NCBI RefSeq assembly: GCF_039521565.1
Contig: NZ_BAAACP010000012.1
Span: 1 to 64,000 of the forward strand
Length of the DNA stretch: 64,000 nt
Origin: Paraclostridium tenue
Lineage (GTDB): Bacteria; Bacillota; Clostridia; Peptostreptococcales; Peptostreptococcaceae
Direction: 5' to 3'
Positions 46,317-54,841 of the stretch are shown one piece after another. A program made the position numbers and the translations under genes. The notes under the pieces were generated by a model. That model ran no database searches and was not told where the DNA came from. It saw nothing but the letters and a program-made list of their open reading frames with translations. Within the stretch, counting starts at the first letter, position 1; each line of letters begins with the position of its first letter.

Positions 46317-46796
46317 ATGAATATAACTGTAATAAGTGTAGGTAAGCTTAAAGAGAAGTACTTAAAGCTAGGGATAGAAGAATTTAGTAAAAGATTATCT
46401 AAGTATTGTAAATTAGATATGATAGAACTAGATGATGAAAAATGCCCTGAGAATCTAAGCGATAAAGACATGGAAATTGTTAAAAATAAAGAAGGTAATA
46501 AGATTTTAAGTAAGATAAAAAATAATAGTTATGTTATAGCTTTAGCCATAGATGGAAAAAATTTATCATCTGAAGAATTAGCTAGTACTATTAGTAACTT
46601 AGCTGTCAGAGGCAATAGCCATATAACTTTTGTTATAGGTGGGTCTTTAGGTCTTTCAACGGAAGTTTTAAAAAGAGCTGATTATAAGTTATCTTTTTCT
46701 AAGATGACCTTCCCTCATCAATTAATGAAGTTAATACTTTTAGAACAAGTATATAGATCTTTTAGAATAAATAACAATGAACCGTATCACAAGTAA
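46317..46796 (+). CDS. rlmH: 23S rRNA pseudouridine-1915 N3-methyltransferase RlmH
   Basis: SPOUT methyltransferase that modifies the ribosome. 159 residues from ATG 46317 (TTGGAGAA site), with NITVISVGKLKEKYL, the FVIGGSLGLS knot and a C-terminus ending NEPYHK. In staphylococci this gene (orfX) carries the SCC attachment site in its last codons. Here the last codons are repeated twice downstream (47909 and 52772), so rlmH is probably the target of an SCC-like element. Confidence 0.96.
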   Translation: MNITVISVGKLKEKYLKLGIEEFSKRLSKYCKLDMIELDDEKCPENLSDKDMEIVKNKEGNKILSKIKNNSYVIALAIDGKNLSSEELASTISNLAVRGNSHITFVIGGSLGLSTEVLKRADYKLSFSKMTFPHQLMKLILLEQVYRSFRINNNEPYHK

Positions 46797-46797
46797 G
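46779..46797 (+). repeat. att-like site 1, at the 3' end of rlmH
   Basis: GAACCGTATCACAAGTAAG: the last five sense codons of rlmH (EPYHK), its stop, and one G. Shares CGTATCA.AAGTAA with the staphylococcal SCC direct repeat GAGGCGTATCATAAGTAA, as I remember it. Confidence 0.8.
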
Positions 46798-46948
46798 GTA
46801 GCGCGGATGATAAGAGTAAAAATTTAGATATATAATTTAGATCTTAGTTATACTTAAAAAATAATTAGTACGATAATATATGTATAGATAATATCGATAA
46901 AAGTATATTACTAAAAATTATAATTGTTAGTATGAGGAGTGATTATAC

Positions 46949-47818
46949 ATGGATATGCTTACCAATTTCAATAAAGTTATGGAGTATATAGAAATGCATT
47001 TAGAAGAAGAAATAGACTTTAATATGGTTTCAAAGATTGCAGGAGTATCTGAGTATCATTTTAGAAAGATGTTTTCGTATCTTTCAGGTATGACACTTTC
47101 GAGCTATATAAGAAAAAGAAGGCTATCTAAAGCAAGTTTTGATTTAATGCAAAAAGATATAAAAATAATTGATATAGCTATAAAATATGGATATGATTCA
47201 GCAGATGGATTTAGTAGGGCATTTAAAGAATGGTTTGGTGTGAATCCTTCAGAGATTAAAGATGCTAAGAATCTTAAAGTATTTCCTTGTATGACTTTTC
47301 AATTAACTATTAAAGGAGGAAGTAATATGAATTATCGTATTGAAAAAAAAGAAGCTTTTAAATTAGTAGGAGTTAAAGGTCAAGTTCCTATTGTGTTTGA
47401 AGGTATAAATCAAGAAATAATGAAAATAGCACAAAGTATAACAGAAGAACAAAGAAAATTATTACAATCATATAGAAATGAAGATGTTAAAACTGTTGTT
47501 AACGCTTCATTTGATTTTGATGATAAAAGGTATGAAGAAAAAGGTAACTTAAATCACTTAATTGGATCTATAACTACTCTAGATATAGATTTTGGTGAAT
47601 TTGATGTTGTAGAAGTTCCTGCTTGTACTTGGGCAATTTTTTCTTGTAAAGGACCATTTCCAACTGTATTTCAAGATACATGGGGAAAAATTTTATCTGA
47701 ATGGTTGCCATCTTCAAATTATGAATTAATAAACGTTCCAGAAATATCTTTCAATAGAGATATGTCAGATATGCAAAATGTTTATAGCGAAATTTGGATT
47801 GGGGTAAAAGAAAAGTAA
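46949..47818 (+). CDS. AraC-family regulator with GyrI-like effector domain
   Basis: The 289 residues have an N-terminal AraC double helix-turn-helix (about 5-105, VSKIAGVSEYHFRKMFSYLSG and DIAIKYGYDSADGFSRAF) and a C-terminal GyrI-like small-molecule-binding domain (VVEVPACTWAIFSCKGPFP), the plan of YdeE/Rob-type drug-responsive activators. It is the only gene between att-like sites 1 and 2, so it may be cassette cargo. Its target is not evident. Confidence 0.85.
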   Translation: MDMLTNFNKVMEYIEMHLEEEIDFNMVSKIAGVSEYHFRKMFSYLSGMTLSSYIRKRRLSKASFDLMQKDIKIIDIAIKYGYDSADGFSRAFKEWFGVNPSEIKDAKNLKVFPCMTFQLTIKGGSNMNYRIEKKEAFKLVGVKGQVPIVFEGINQEIMKIAQSITEEQRKLLQSYRNEDVKTVVNASFDFDDKRYEEKGNLNHLIGSITTLDIDFGEFDVVEVPACTWAIFSCKGPFPTVFQDTWGKILSEWLPSSNYELINVPEISFNRDMSDMQNVYSEIWIGVKEK

Positions 47819-47850
47819 TTAGAACTGAAATTTTATTCTATATCACAGTT

Positions 47851-47883
47851 AAAGGTACCTTGAATAATTTAAGGTGCCTTTTG
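47851..47883 (+). terminator. Terminator after the AraC/GyrI gene
   Basis: Stem AAAGGTACCTT / AAGGTGCCTTT with an AT loop and T residues after it. Confidence 0.75.
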
Positions 47884-47908
47884 ATACTTATTTAGAATAA
47901 CTATTAAG

Positions 47909-47927
47909 GAACCGTATCACAAGTAAG
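47909..47927 (+). repeat. att-like site 2
   Basis: Exact 19-base copy of the rlmH end (GAACCGTATCACAAGTAAG). Upstream, TTTAGAATAA also matches rlmH at the same offset, so in the rlmH frame the sequence would read FRITIKEPYHK-stop, a second RlmH-like C-terminus without a gene. The following 47928-48251 contains no gene; I see only short AT-rich hairpins there. Confidence 0.8.
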
Positions 47928-48251
47928 TGCGAACTTTACCAAAATTGGATATATAAATGAAAGGTAGGTCTGCTTTAATTCTGCAATGAAACTCACAAAA
48001 ATCTAAAATTTGAATTTTTGTAGGTTATTGTAGTTTTATTCATAGGTTCTTCGTTTTTCACCTATTTCAGCAAATTAGAATTTGTTTTTTCTAATCTATA
48101 GTATTGAAAGAAATTGTAAAACATTCCACAAATATATTTTTTATATTCATTTCAGATTTAGGTTAAAGTTAGTAGTTATTCTTTTGTGTATATAAGTTAT
48201 TTGAAGTAATAAAGTTTCAATTGAATTTGGATAAATATGAATATAAAAGTA

Positions 48252-48280
48252 TTGAAAAAAAATAAAAGTTTATATATAAT
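48252..48280 (+). promoter_or_regulatory. Promoter of the tet(P) operon
   Basis: TTGAAA (48252-48257), TATAAT (48275-48280), spacing 17. Expected start about 528 bases before tetA(P), in line with the long leader reported for the C. perfringens tet(P) promoter (from memory). Confidence 0.8.
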
Positions 48281-48334
48281 GTAATTATACTAAAATATAA
48301 ACATGAAAAATATAAATGTAAAGGAGATGTAAAT

Positions 48335-48361
48335 ATGCGCAAAGAGGTAGTTTTTAACTAA
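48335..48361 (+). CDS. Leader peptide of the tet(P) operon
   Basis: Eight codons (MRKEVVFN) followed by TAA, with an excellent ribosome binding site (AAGGAGATG) 6 bases upstream and placed about 48 nt into the predicted transcript. A terminator-like hairpin lies downstream at 48684. This is the layout of translation-sensing attenuation, as in other tetracycline-resistance operons. Confidence 0.6.
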   Translation: MRKEVVFN

Positions 48362-48537
48362 ACTAACTGAATAAGGATTATTTTAAAAAGTATATGAAAA
48401 AAATCTTGGATAACTCAAGGTTTATTTGTGGTAGAAACAATTATTAATAATATTGATATTACCATGTCTATTTGTGTACTCTAAAAATAATCAGTATTAT
48501 AATGAGCATATTACATCTTTATTTGAAGAATAGGAAA

Positions 48538-48563
48538 ACTGTGTTCTAAACACGGTATTTTTA
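48538..48563 (+). terminator. Possible internal attenuator hairpin
   Basis: Short stem ACTGTGTT / AACACGGT with a CTAA-type loop followed by ATTTTTA inside the tet(P) leader. Confidence 0.45.
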
Positions 48564-48683
48564 TGCCTATTTTTACTATATTTATAGATATGATATAAGA
48601 CTTTAATTTGCATAGCTTAATCATAAGTTATATAAATTAAAGTTGTATATTTCATGTTTATATTTAGGTTATATAATTATGAG

Positions 48684-48720
48684 GCTGTAAGTGAATTATG
48701 TTCACTTACAGCTTTTTTTA
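48684..48720 (+). terminator. Attenuator terminator in the tet(P) leader
   Basis: Perfect 12-bp stem GCTGTAAGTGAA / TTCACTTACAGC followed by seven T, 95 bases ahead of tetA(P). Read-through of this site is required to express the resistance genes. Confidence 0.85.
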
Positions 48721-48738
48721 TTTAAGGAGATTATTTTG

Positions 48739-48822
48739 ATGATTTATATATTTAAATATGAAGATTATGAAAAACAAATAAATTTTTTTAAAAATACTAG
48801 GATGGTGATTATTAATGGTTAA
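48739..48822 (+). CDS. 27-codon small ORF overlapping the tetA(P) start
   Basis: Begins MIYIFKYEDYEKQINF and ends ...MVIING at TAA 48820-48822, eight bases inside tetA(P). It has a strong AAGGAGA ribosome binding site, whereas tetA(P) itself has only a weak one, so translation of tetA(P) may depend on ribosomes finishing this short frame. The peptide matches nothing I know. Confidence 0.5.
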   Translation: MIYIFKYEDYEKQINFFKNTRMVIING

Positions 48823-50077
48823 TAAACTTTCAGCATATAAAACTTATTTATTATTTTCAGCTATTACAGCAATGTGTTTTTCACTAGTAGCTACAGTTAT
48901 GATAGTGTATCACATTGAAACGGTGCATTTAAATCCACTTCAGCTTATACTTGTTGGAACTACTTTAGAAGTAGCATGCTTTATATTTGAAATTCCTACA
49001 GGAATAGTTGCAGATGTGTACAGTCGTAAACTATCTATTGTTATTGGTGTAGTTTTAACAGGAGTGGGATTTATTTTAGAAGGTTCTATTTCTAGTTTCG
49101 TTTTCGTACTTGTAGCACAGATTGTATGGGGATTAGGTTCTACTTTTATTAGTGGATCTGTTGAAGCTTGGATTGCAGAAGAAGAGAAAGATAAAGATTT
49201 GGATAAAATTTATATAAAGGGAGCACAAGCAGGACAGATAGGATCGGTTATTGGAATAGTACTAAGCACTGTAATAGCTAATTTATCTGTAAGACTACCT
49301 ATTATAGTTAGTGGAGTCTTATTTATAATTCTTGCATTATTTTTATGGTTATATATGCCAGAAAATAATTTTAAATCATCTGCTCCAGAGGATTTAAATA
49401 CTTTTAAAAAGATGGGATATACCTTTAAATCTGGTCTTAAATTTATAAAAAATAAACCTATAATTATAATTTTGCTTTCAGTAACTTTATTTTATGGATT
49501 ATCCAGTGAAGGTTATGATAGACTTTCTAATATGCATTTTTTACAAGATACTATGCTTCCTAAACTTGGAAACCTTAAACCAGTGACTTGGTTCGGAATT
49601 TTTGGAATTGCAGGAATGATATTGAGTGCTATAGTAATGCATTTTATGGAAAAGAAGCTTAAGGATGATGATAAGAATAAAAATGGAAAGCTGTTATTAT
49701 GTATAAATATATTTTATATATCATTTATGTTCATATTTGCTATTACAAAAAGATTTAACTTAATGCTAATAGCTTATTTAGCGACAAGTACCTTTAGAAC
49801 TATAAATGAACCTATATTTAGTGCATGGCTTAATGGACATATAGATGACAAGGCCAGATCTACTGTACTTTCTATAAATGGACAAATAAATTCCTTAGGT
49901 CAAATTTTAGGTGGACCAATTATAGGAATCATAGCTACAAATATTTCAGTGAGTATGGGTATAGCATGTACTTCGTTATTAGTAACACCGGTATTAGTGT
50001 TATATATTGTTGCTATGATAATGGATAAAAAGGTGGTTGATAGAGTTGGAGGTATTGATTATGAAGAAAATAATTAA
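48815..50077 (+). CDS. tetA(P): Tetracycline efflux protein TetA(P)
   Basis: Major-facilitator family exporter of tetracycline. The 420-residue protein has about 12 membrane spans, the GTTLEVACFIFEIPTGIVADVYSRK region (loop 2-3 motif) and no ATPase. Length equals that of C. perfringens TetA(P), and the gene overlaps tetB(P) by 17 bases, a trademark of the tet(P) operon. It sits between att-like sites 2 and 3. Confidence 0.92.
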   Translation: MVNKLSAYKTYLLFSAITAMCFSLVATVMIVYHIETVHLNPLQLILVGTTLEVACFIFEIPTGIVADVYSRKLSIVIGVVLTGVGFILEGSISSFVFVLVAQIVWGLGSTFISGSVEAWIAEEEKDKDLDKIYIKGAQAGQIGSVIGIVLSTVIANLSVRLPIIVSGVLFIILALFLWLYMPENNFKSSAPEDLNTFKKMGYTFKSGLKFIKNKPIIIILLSVTLFYGLSSEGYDRLSNMHFLQDTMLPKLGNLKPVTWFGIFGIAGMILSAIVMHFMEKKLKDDDKNKNGKLLLCINIFYISFMFIFAITKRFNLMLIAYLATSTFRTINEPIFSAWLNGHIDDKARSTVLSINGQINSLGQILGGPIIGIIATNISVSMGIACTSLLVTPVLVLYIVAMIMDKKVVDRVGGIDYEENN

Positions 50078-52019
50078 TATAGGAATCGTAGCACACGTGG
50101 ATGCAGGAAAAACAACTATAACAGAAAACTTATTATATTATAGTGGAGCTATAAAATCAGTTGGAAGAGTTGATTTAGGCAATACACAGACGGATTCTAT
50201 GGAGCTTGAGCGTAAGAGAGGGATTACCATTAAATCATCAACCATATCTTTTAATTGGAATAATGTCAAGGTTAATATTGTTGATACTCCAGGACATGTG
50301 GATTTTATTTCGGAAGTTGAACGTTCATTAAGTGTTTTAGATGGAGCGATACTAGTTATATCAGGAGTAGAGGGTATTCAGTCACAAACAAGAATATTAT
50401 TTGAGACATTAAAGGAGTTAAACATTCCAACAATAATTTTTGTAAATAAGCTAGATAGAATTGGGGCAAATTTCAATAAAGTATTTGAAGATATAAAGAA
50501 GAATATGTCCAATAAAGTAGTTAGATTACAAGAAGTATATGATGTAGGAAGCAAAGCTGTTTATATAAAAAAACTATTTGATACATGCATGATAAATGAT
50601 GATGCTATTGATGTTTTATCAGACTTAGACGAAGCATTTTTAGAAAGATATATTGGTGGAATAGAACCTGATAAAGAAGAAATACAAGAAAAGCTTTCAT
50701 TATATGCAAGTGAAGGAAGTCTATATCCAGTATTTTGTGGTGCGGCAGCAATTGGACTTGGAGTTGAAGACTTATTAGATGGAATTTGTAGTTATTTTCC
50801 ATTTGCAGGTGATGATTGTGAAAGTGATTTATCTGGAGTAGTATTTAAAATCGAAAGAACAAGTAAAAATGAAAAGAAGGTTTATGTAAGATTATTTGGA
50901 GGAAAAATATCTGTAAGAGATAAAATTCAAGTACCTAATAAGGAGATAGCAGAAAAAGTAAAGAAAATTAATAGGTTAGAAAATGGGGGAGTTGTTGAAG
51001 CACAGAGGATAGAAGCAGGGGATATAGGTATTTTATATGGACTTACAAGTTTCCAAGTGGGAGATGTTATTGGAATTTCAAATGATAAAATTAAAAATAT
51101 ATCTATAGCTAAACCAGCATTAAAAACAACAATTTCTGCAATTGATAAAGAAAAAAATCCAGAGCTATTTAAAGCATTAACATTACTTGCAGAGGAAGAT
51201 CCACTACTAGAATTAGAGATGAATGACATAGATAAAGAAATTTATGTCAACTTATTCGGTGAAGTTCAAATGGAAATACTAAGTTCCATGTTAGATGATT
51301 TATATGGAATAAAAGTAGAGTTTTCGAATATTGAGACTATCTATAAGGAAACACCTAAAGGTTTTGGAGCGTCAATAATGCATATGCAGGAAGACTTAAA
51401 TCCATTTTGGGCGACAGTAGGCTTAGAAATAGAACCAGCAGGGAGAGGCGAAGGTCTTAGGTATATTTCTAATGTTTCAGTAGGGTCATTGCCAAAATCT
51501 TTTCAAAATGCAATTGAAGAAGCAGTTATTAAGACAAGTAAACAAGGATTATTTGGATGGGAGGTTACAGATGTAAAAGTCACTCTTAGCTGTGGTGAAT
51601 TTTTTAGTCCAGCCAGCACTCCAGCAGATTTTAGAAATGTGACACCTATGGTATTCATGGAAGCATTATATAAAGCACAAACTGTTTTATTAGAGCCATT
51701 ACATGAGTTTGAGTTAAAGATTCCTCAAAATGCTTTAAGCAAAGCGGTATGGGATTTAGAAACTATGAGGGCAACCTTTGATAATCCTATTGTTATAGGG
51801 GATGAATTCTCAATAAAGGGATTAATTCCAGTAGAAAATTCAAAAGAATATAAAATGAAAATAGCTTCATATACAGAAGGTAGAGGAATGTTTGTGACAA
51901 AATTTTATGGGTATAAGGAAGCTTCAGCTGAATTTTCAAAAGCACGCAAAAAAACAACGTATGATCCATTGAATAAAAAAGAGTATTTGCTTCATAAACT
52001 AAACGCAATTAGAGATTAA
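50061..52019 (+). CDS. tetB(P): Ribosomal-protection tetracycline resistance protein TetB(P)
   Basis: EF-G-like GTPase that dislodges tetracycline from the ribosome. From ATG 50061 (GGAGGT site) the protein is 652 residues, the exact length of TetB(P). The G1 motif AHVDAGKT is at 11-18, then RGITIKSS (G2), DTPGHVDF (G3) and NKLD (G4), with EF-G-type domains III-V to the C-terminus. It overlaps tetA(P) by 17 bases. The sequence looks intact and unbroken. Confidence 0.95.
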   Translation: MKKIINIGIVAHVDAGKTTITENLLYYSGAIKSVGRVDLGNTQTDSMELERKRGITIKSSTISFNWNNVKVNIVDTPGHVDFISEVERSLSVLDGAILVISGVEGIQSQTRILFETLKELNIPTIIFVNKLDRIGANFNKVFEDIKKNMSNKVVRLQEVYDVGSKAVYIKKLFDTCMINDDAIDVLSDLDEAFLERYIGGIEPDKEEIQEKLSLYASEGSLYPVFCGAAAIGLGVEDLLDGICSYFPFAGDDCESDLSGVVFKIERTSKNEKKVYVRLFGGKISVRDKIQVPNKEIAEKVKKINRLENGGVVEAQRIEAGDIGILYGLTSFQVGDVIGISNDKIKNISIAKPALKTTISAIDKEKNPELFKALTLLAEEDPLLELEMNDIDKEIYVNLFGEVQMEILSSMLDDLYGIKVEFSNIETIYKETPKGFGASIMHMQEDLNPFWATVGLEIEPAGRGEGLRYISNVSVGSLPKSFQNAIEEAVIKTSKQGLFGWEVTDVKVTLSCGEFFSPASTPADFRNVTPMVFMEALYKAQTVLLEPLHEFELKIPQNALSKAVWDLETMRATFDNPIVIGDEFSIKGLIPVENSKEYKMKIASYTEGRGMFVTKFYGYKEASAEFSKARKKTTYDPLNKKEYLLHKLNAIRD

Positions 52020-52087
52020 ATTTAAATAGATAAGTTAAATTTTTATATGTAGGATTTAAATATAAGACATTCAAAGCCTAAAAGTAA

Positions 52088-52118
52088 AGGAAGGGTCGTC
52101 TGAAGAAGATGAAGACCC
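52088..52118 (+). terminator. Terminator of the tet(P) operon
   Basis: Stem GGAAGGGTC / GACCCTTCC followed by TTTTTT. Confidence 0.88.
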
Positions 52119-52210
52119 TTCCTTTTTTCATGTTACTATGCTTAATTGTAAGTGCTTGAAATTTGTAATATAATGTAAATAAAGTTTTTAATAATAAGGG
52201 GACGGCACAA

Positions 52211-52744
52211 ATGAAAATCGACTTTAAAATAACAAAAGATGACTATATAAGCTTCAATTTACATCATTTAGAAAACTCGAAATCACAGAAAAGTACATTT
52301 AACATACTTAGATATGCTGTACCCATAGTACTTTCTATACCAATCTACTTTACAGGAACGGGGATATTTAATCAACCGAGTATATATTGGATTATAGTAG
52401 CGATAGTTTTTTTAGTCATTTGGATTTTAACATATCCTAAGCAATACAAAAAATTAGTAGCTAAAGAAACTGATAAACTCATAAGTTAAGGAGATAATTC
52501 ATCAATATTTGGAAGTAAGACTTTAGAAATTATTGATGGGACAATAGTAGTAAAAGGGGATTCTATATCAGAAACAGTATCGTTAGAAAGTATAAAAGAT
52601 GTAAAAGTTTACGAAGATATGATCCTTATATATATAAGTGGATTTGTAGCTCATATAATTCCAAGGAGATATTTAGATAAAGAAATAGAGAAAGAACTTA
52701 TGAAAGAGCTTAAAAAATGTAAGGCTTTAGAACAATTAAAGTAA
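52211..52744 (+). pseudogene. YcxB-like membrane protein gene interrupted by one stop codon
   Basis: An ATG at 52211 opens a frame encoding an N-terminal KITKDDYISFNLHH segment and two membrane spans (about residues 31-77), stopping at TAA 52487-52489. The same frame then continues without another stop to 52744, encoding IFGSKTLEIIDGTIVVKGD and a VAHIIPRRYLDKE segment, which completes the usual about 175-residue YcxB-like protein. A single base change would restore it. It is the last gene before att-like site 3. Confidence 0.7.
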
Positions 52745-52771
52745 AACGTGCTCCTTTGGAGGTGTAACGGA

Positions 52772-52790
52772 GAACCGTATCATAAGTAAG
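52772..52790 (+). repeat. att-like site 3
   Basis: GAACCGTATCATAAGTAAG, one silent-type change (CAC to CAT) from the rlmH end; in the rlmH frame it reads NGEPYHK-stop. Flanked by an inverted repeat GTGCTC (52748-52753) / GAGCAC (52792-52797). The next bases share ACTTTA at the same offset as site 2. Confidence 0.8.
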
Positions 52791-52884
52791 AGAGCACTTT
52801 ATATAAATAAAAAATACTTAGTATGCTAATGCTAAGCATATTTAGAAAATTTATTTTTATGAAAATTATTAATTAAAGCTAAAG

Positions 52885-52927
52885 AAAAAAGCACTAATCT
52901 TTGTAATATAGAGTGCTTTTTTTAATT
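52885..52927 (+). terminator. Terminator-like hairpin ahead of the MarR gene
   Basis: Stem AAAAAAGCACT / AGTGCTTTTTTT with a 16-base loop; no gene directly upstream, so it may end read-through from the cassette. Confidence 0.6.
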
Positions 52928-52941
52928 TTAATTAATAATTA

Positions 52942-52991
52942 GTTGCGTGCGCAACAATTTGGTGTTAAACTATAATGGTTGCACACGCAAC
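52942..52991. promoter_or_regulatory. Twin operators at the marR-MATE promoter
   Basis: GTTGCGTGCGCAAC (52942-52955) and GTTGCACACGCAAC (52978-52991) are near-palindromes with GTTGCR/CGCAAC half-sites, flanking the -10 TATAAT (52971-52976). The arrangement fits autoregulation by the MarR protein encoded next. Confidence 0.75.
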
Positions 52992-53012
52992 TAATTGAAA
53001 GGTGGAATAAAT

Positions 53013-53450
53013 ATGAATAAAGATAAATTTAAAAATAAGAGACATATAGGTAAATATATTTCTCAATTATATAGAAAATCAAGTGTATTTATAAATCGTG
53101 AAGTATCCAAGTATGGTATCAGATCAGGACATCTTATGTTTTTAATGGATTTATATCTTCAAGATGGAAAAAATCAAGAAGAAATATCAGAAAGATTAAA
53201 AATAGATAAGGCTACAACAGCTAGAGCTCTAAAAAAATTAGAAGAACAAGATTTTATAACAAGAGTAAAAGATAATAATGATAAAAGATCTAATAAAATT
53301 TACTTAACAGATACATCAAAAAAATTTAAAGAAGATGTATATAGTGTTTTAGATGATTGGAATCAACAAATTAGTAAGAGTTTAACTGAGGAAGAAGAAG
53401 AAACTTTAGTAAATTTACTTGAAAAAGTATGTAGAAATATAAATGTATAG
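53013..53450 (+). CDS. MarR-family regulator (MepR-like)
   Basis: The 145-residue winged-helix protein has the MarR DNA-binding core (NQEEISERLKIDKATTARALKKLEEQDFITRVKDNNDKRSNKI) and dimerisation helices at both ends. I start at ATG 53013 (GGTGG site); an in-frame TTG 18 bases earlier lies inside the leader. It is 11 bases before a MATE exporter, as mepR is before mepA in staphylococci, and probably binds the two operators at 52942-52991 and releases them on ligand binding. Confidence 0.88.
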   Translation: MNKDKFKNKRHIGKYISQLYRKSSVFINREVSKYGIRSGHLMFLMDLYLQDGKNQEEISERLKIDKATTARALKKLEEQDFITRVKDNNDKRSNKIYLTDTSKKFKEDVYSVLDDWNQQISKSLTEEEEETLVNLLEKVCRNINV

Positions 53451-53461
53451 GGAGGTTACTA

Positions 53462-54835
53462 ATGAATAATAATGAGAATATTTTAGGCACAGAATCCATA
53501 AGTAAATTATTATTAAAATACTCTATACCAGCAATTATAGGTATGATGGTAAATGCACTTTATAATGTTGTAGATAGAATATTTATTGGAAATATACCAG
53601 GTGTTGGACCTATGGCAATAACAGGACTTGGAGTAACAATGCCAATAATGACGATAATAATTGCATTTGGAATGCTTGTTGGAATAGGTGCAGTTACAAA
53701 TACATCTTTAAAATTAGGAGAAGGTAAAAGAGAAGAGGCTGAAGAAATTATAGGAAATGCTATAACTTTAGCATTAATAATAGGTTTAATATTAACTATA
53801 ATTGGAGCGGCATTTTTAAATAAAATACTTACAATGTTTGGTGCTAGTGAAGGTACTTTACAATATGCAAAAGATTATATGAGTGTAATATTAATAGGTA
53901 CTATATTTAGTATTATGGCGATGATGTTTAACAATTTAATAAGAGGAGATGGAAATCCAAAACTTTCAGCTATTATAATGGCTGTAGGATGTTTTACTAA
54001 TATAGTATTAGATGCAGTATTTATATTTGTGTTTAACATGGGCATACAAGGAGCAGCACTTGCTACTATAATATCTCAAGGAATTACAGCCATATGGGGA
54101 TTTTTATATTACTCAAAAGGAAAATCAAATGTAAAATTTAAAAAAGAAAATTTAAAATTAAATAAAAAAATGGTATTAGCAATATTCGCAATAGGAGGAT
54201 CTCCATTTGCAATGCAACTTGCTACAAGTTTAGTTCAAGTTACGATTAATCACTCACTAAAAATTTATGGAGGCGATTTATCAATAGGTGCAATGGCAAC
54301 TATAAGTTCAATAAATATGATATTTGTGATGCCTGCTTATGGATTCGTACAAGGAATGCAACCAATAGTAGGATTTAACTACGGAGCTAAAAAATATGAC
54401 AGAGCGAAAACGACTTTAAGAATAACTTTGGTAGCATCTACTGTGGTATTTATACTAGGAGCTTTATTTGTACAAGTTGCCCCACAAGTTTTAGTTGGTA
54501 TGTTTAATAAAGATGCACAACTTATGAGTATAACTGTAAACGGGTTAAGAAAATATTTATTTGCATTGCCGATAATAGGAGTATCAATTGTAGGTACTAA
54601 CTATATACAATCAACAGGAAATGCAAAGATGGCAATGTTATTAAGTTTATTAAGACAAGTTATAGTATTAATTCCTATGGTTTTAATATTACCTAAGTTT
54701 TTTGATTTAAATGGAGTTTGGTTTGCTCAACCAACTGCAGATATTATATCGTCAGTTATAACAGGTATAGTCTTACTTAAAGAGATAAGAAAATATACCT
54801 TGAATCAAGAAGTTGAGCTAGTTGAAGCCGTATAG
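53462..54835 (+). CDS. MATE-family multidrug exporter (MepA-like)
   Basis: The 457-residue protein has 12 predicted membrane spans in two related halves and the MATE start LGTESISKLLLKYSIPAIIGMMVNALYNVVDRIFIG. The closest named type is the MepA group, which exports cationic drugs and dyes using a sodium or proton gradient. It is transcribed with the MarR gene ahead of it. Confidence 0.88.
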   Translation: MNNNENILGTESISKLLLKYSIPAIIGMMVNALYNVVDRIFIGNIPGVGPMAITGLGVTMPIMTIIIAFGMLVGIGAVTNTSLKLGEGKREEAEEIIGNAITLALIIGLILTIIGAAFLNKILTMFGASEGTLQYAKDYMSVILIGTIFSIMAMMFNNLIRGDGNPKLSAIIMAVGCFTNIVLDAVFIFVFNMGIQGAALATIISQGITAIWGFLYYSKGKSNVKFKKENLKLNKKMVLAIFAIGGSPFAMQLATSLVQVTINHSLKIYGGDLSIGAMATISSINMIFVMPAYGFVQGMQPIVGFNYGAKKYDRAKTTLRITLVASTVVFILGALFVQVAPQVLVGMFNKDAQLMSITVNGLRKYLFALPIIGVSIVGTNYIQSTGNAKMAMLLSLLRQVIVLIPMVLILPKFFDLNGVWFAQPTADIISSVITGIVLLKEIRKYTLNQEVELVEAV

Positions 54836-54841
54836 TAGAAA

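Noticed and set aside
46797..52791. Search for a ccr serine recombinase or other integrase in the cassette
   Set aside because: None of the open frames in the two att-bounded intervals has recombinase motifs; the intervals hold only the regulator, tet(P) genes, small leader frames and the YcxB remnant.
52822..52840. Inverted repeat TATGCT..AGCATA as a third terminator or att inverted repeat
   Set aside because: Only six paired bases in AT-rich DNA; not distinguishable from chance.
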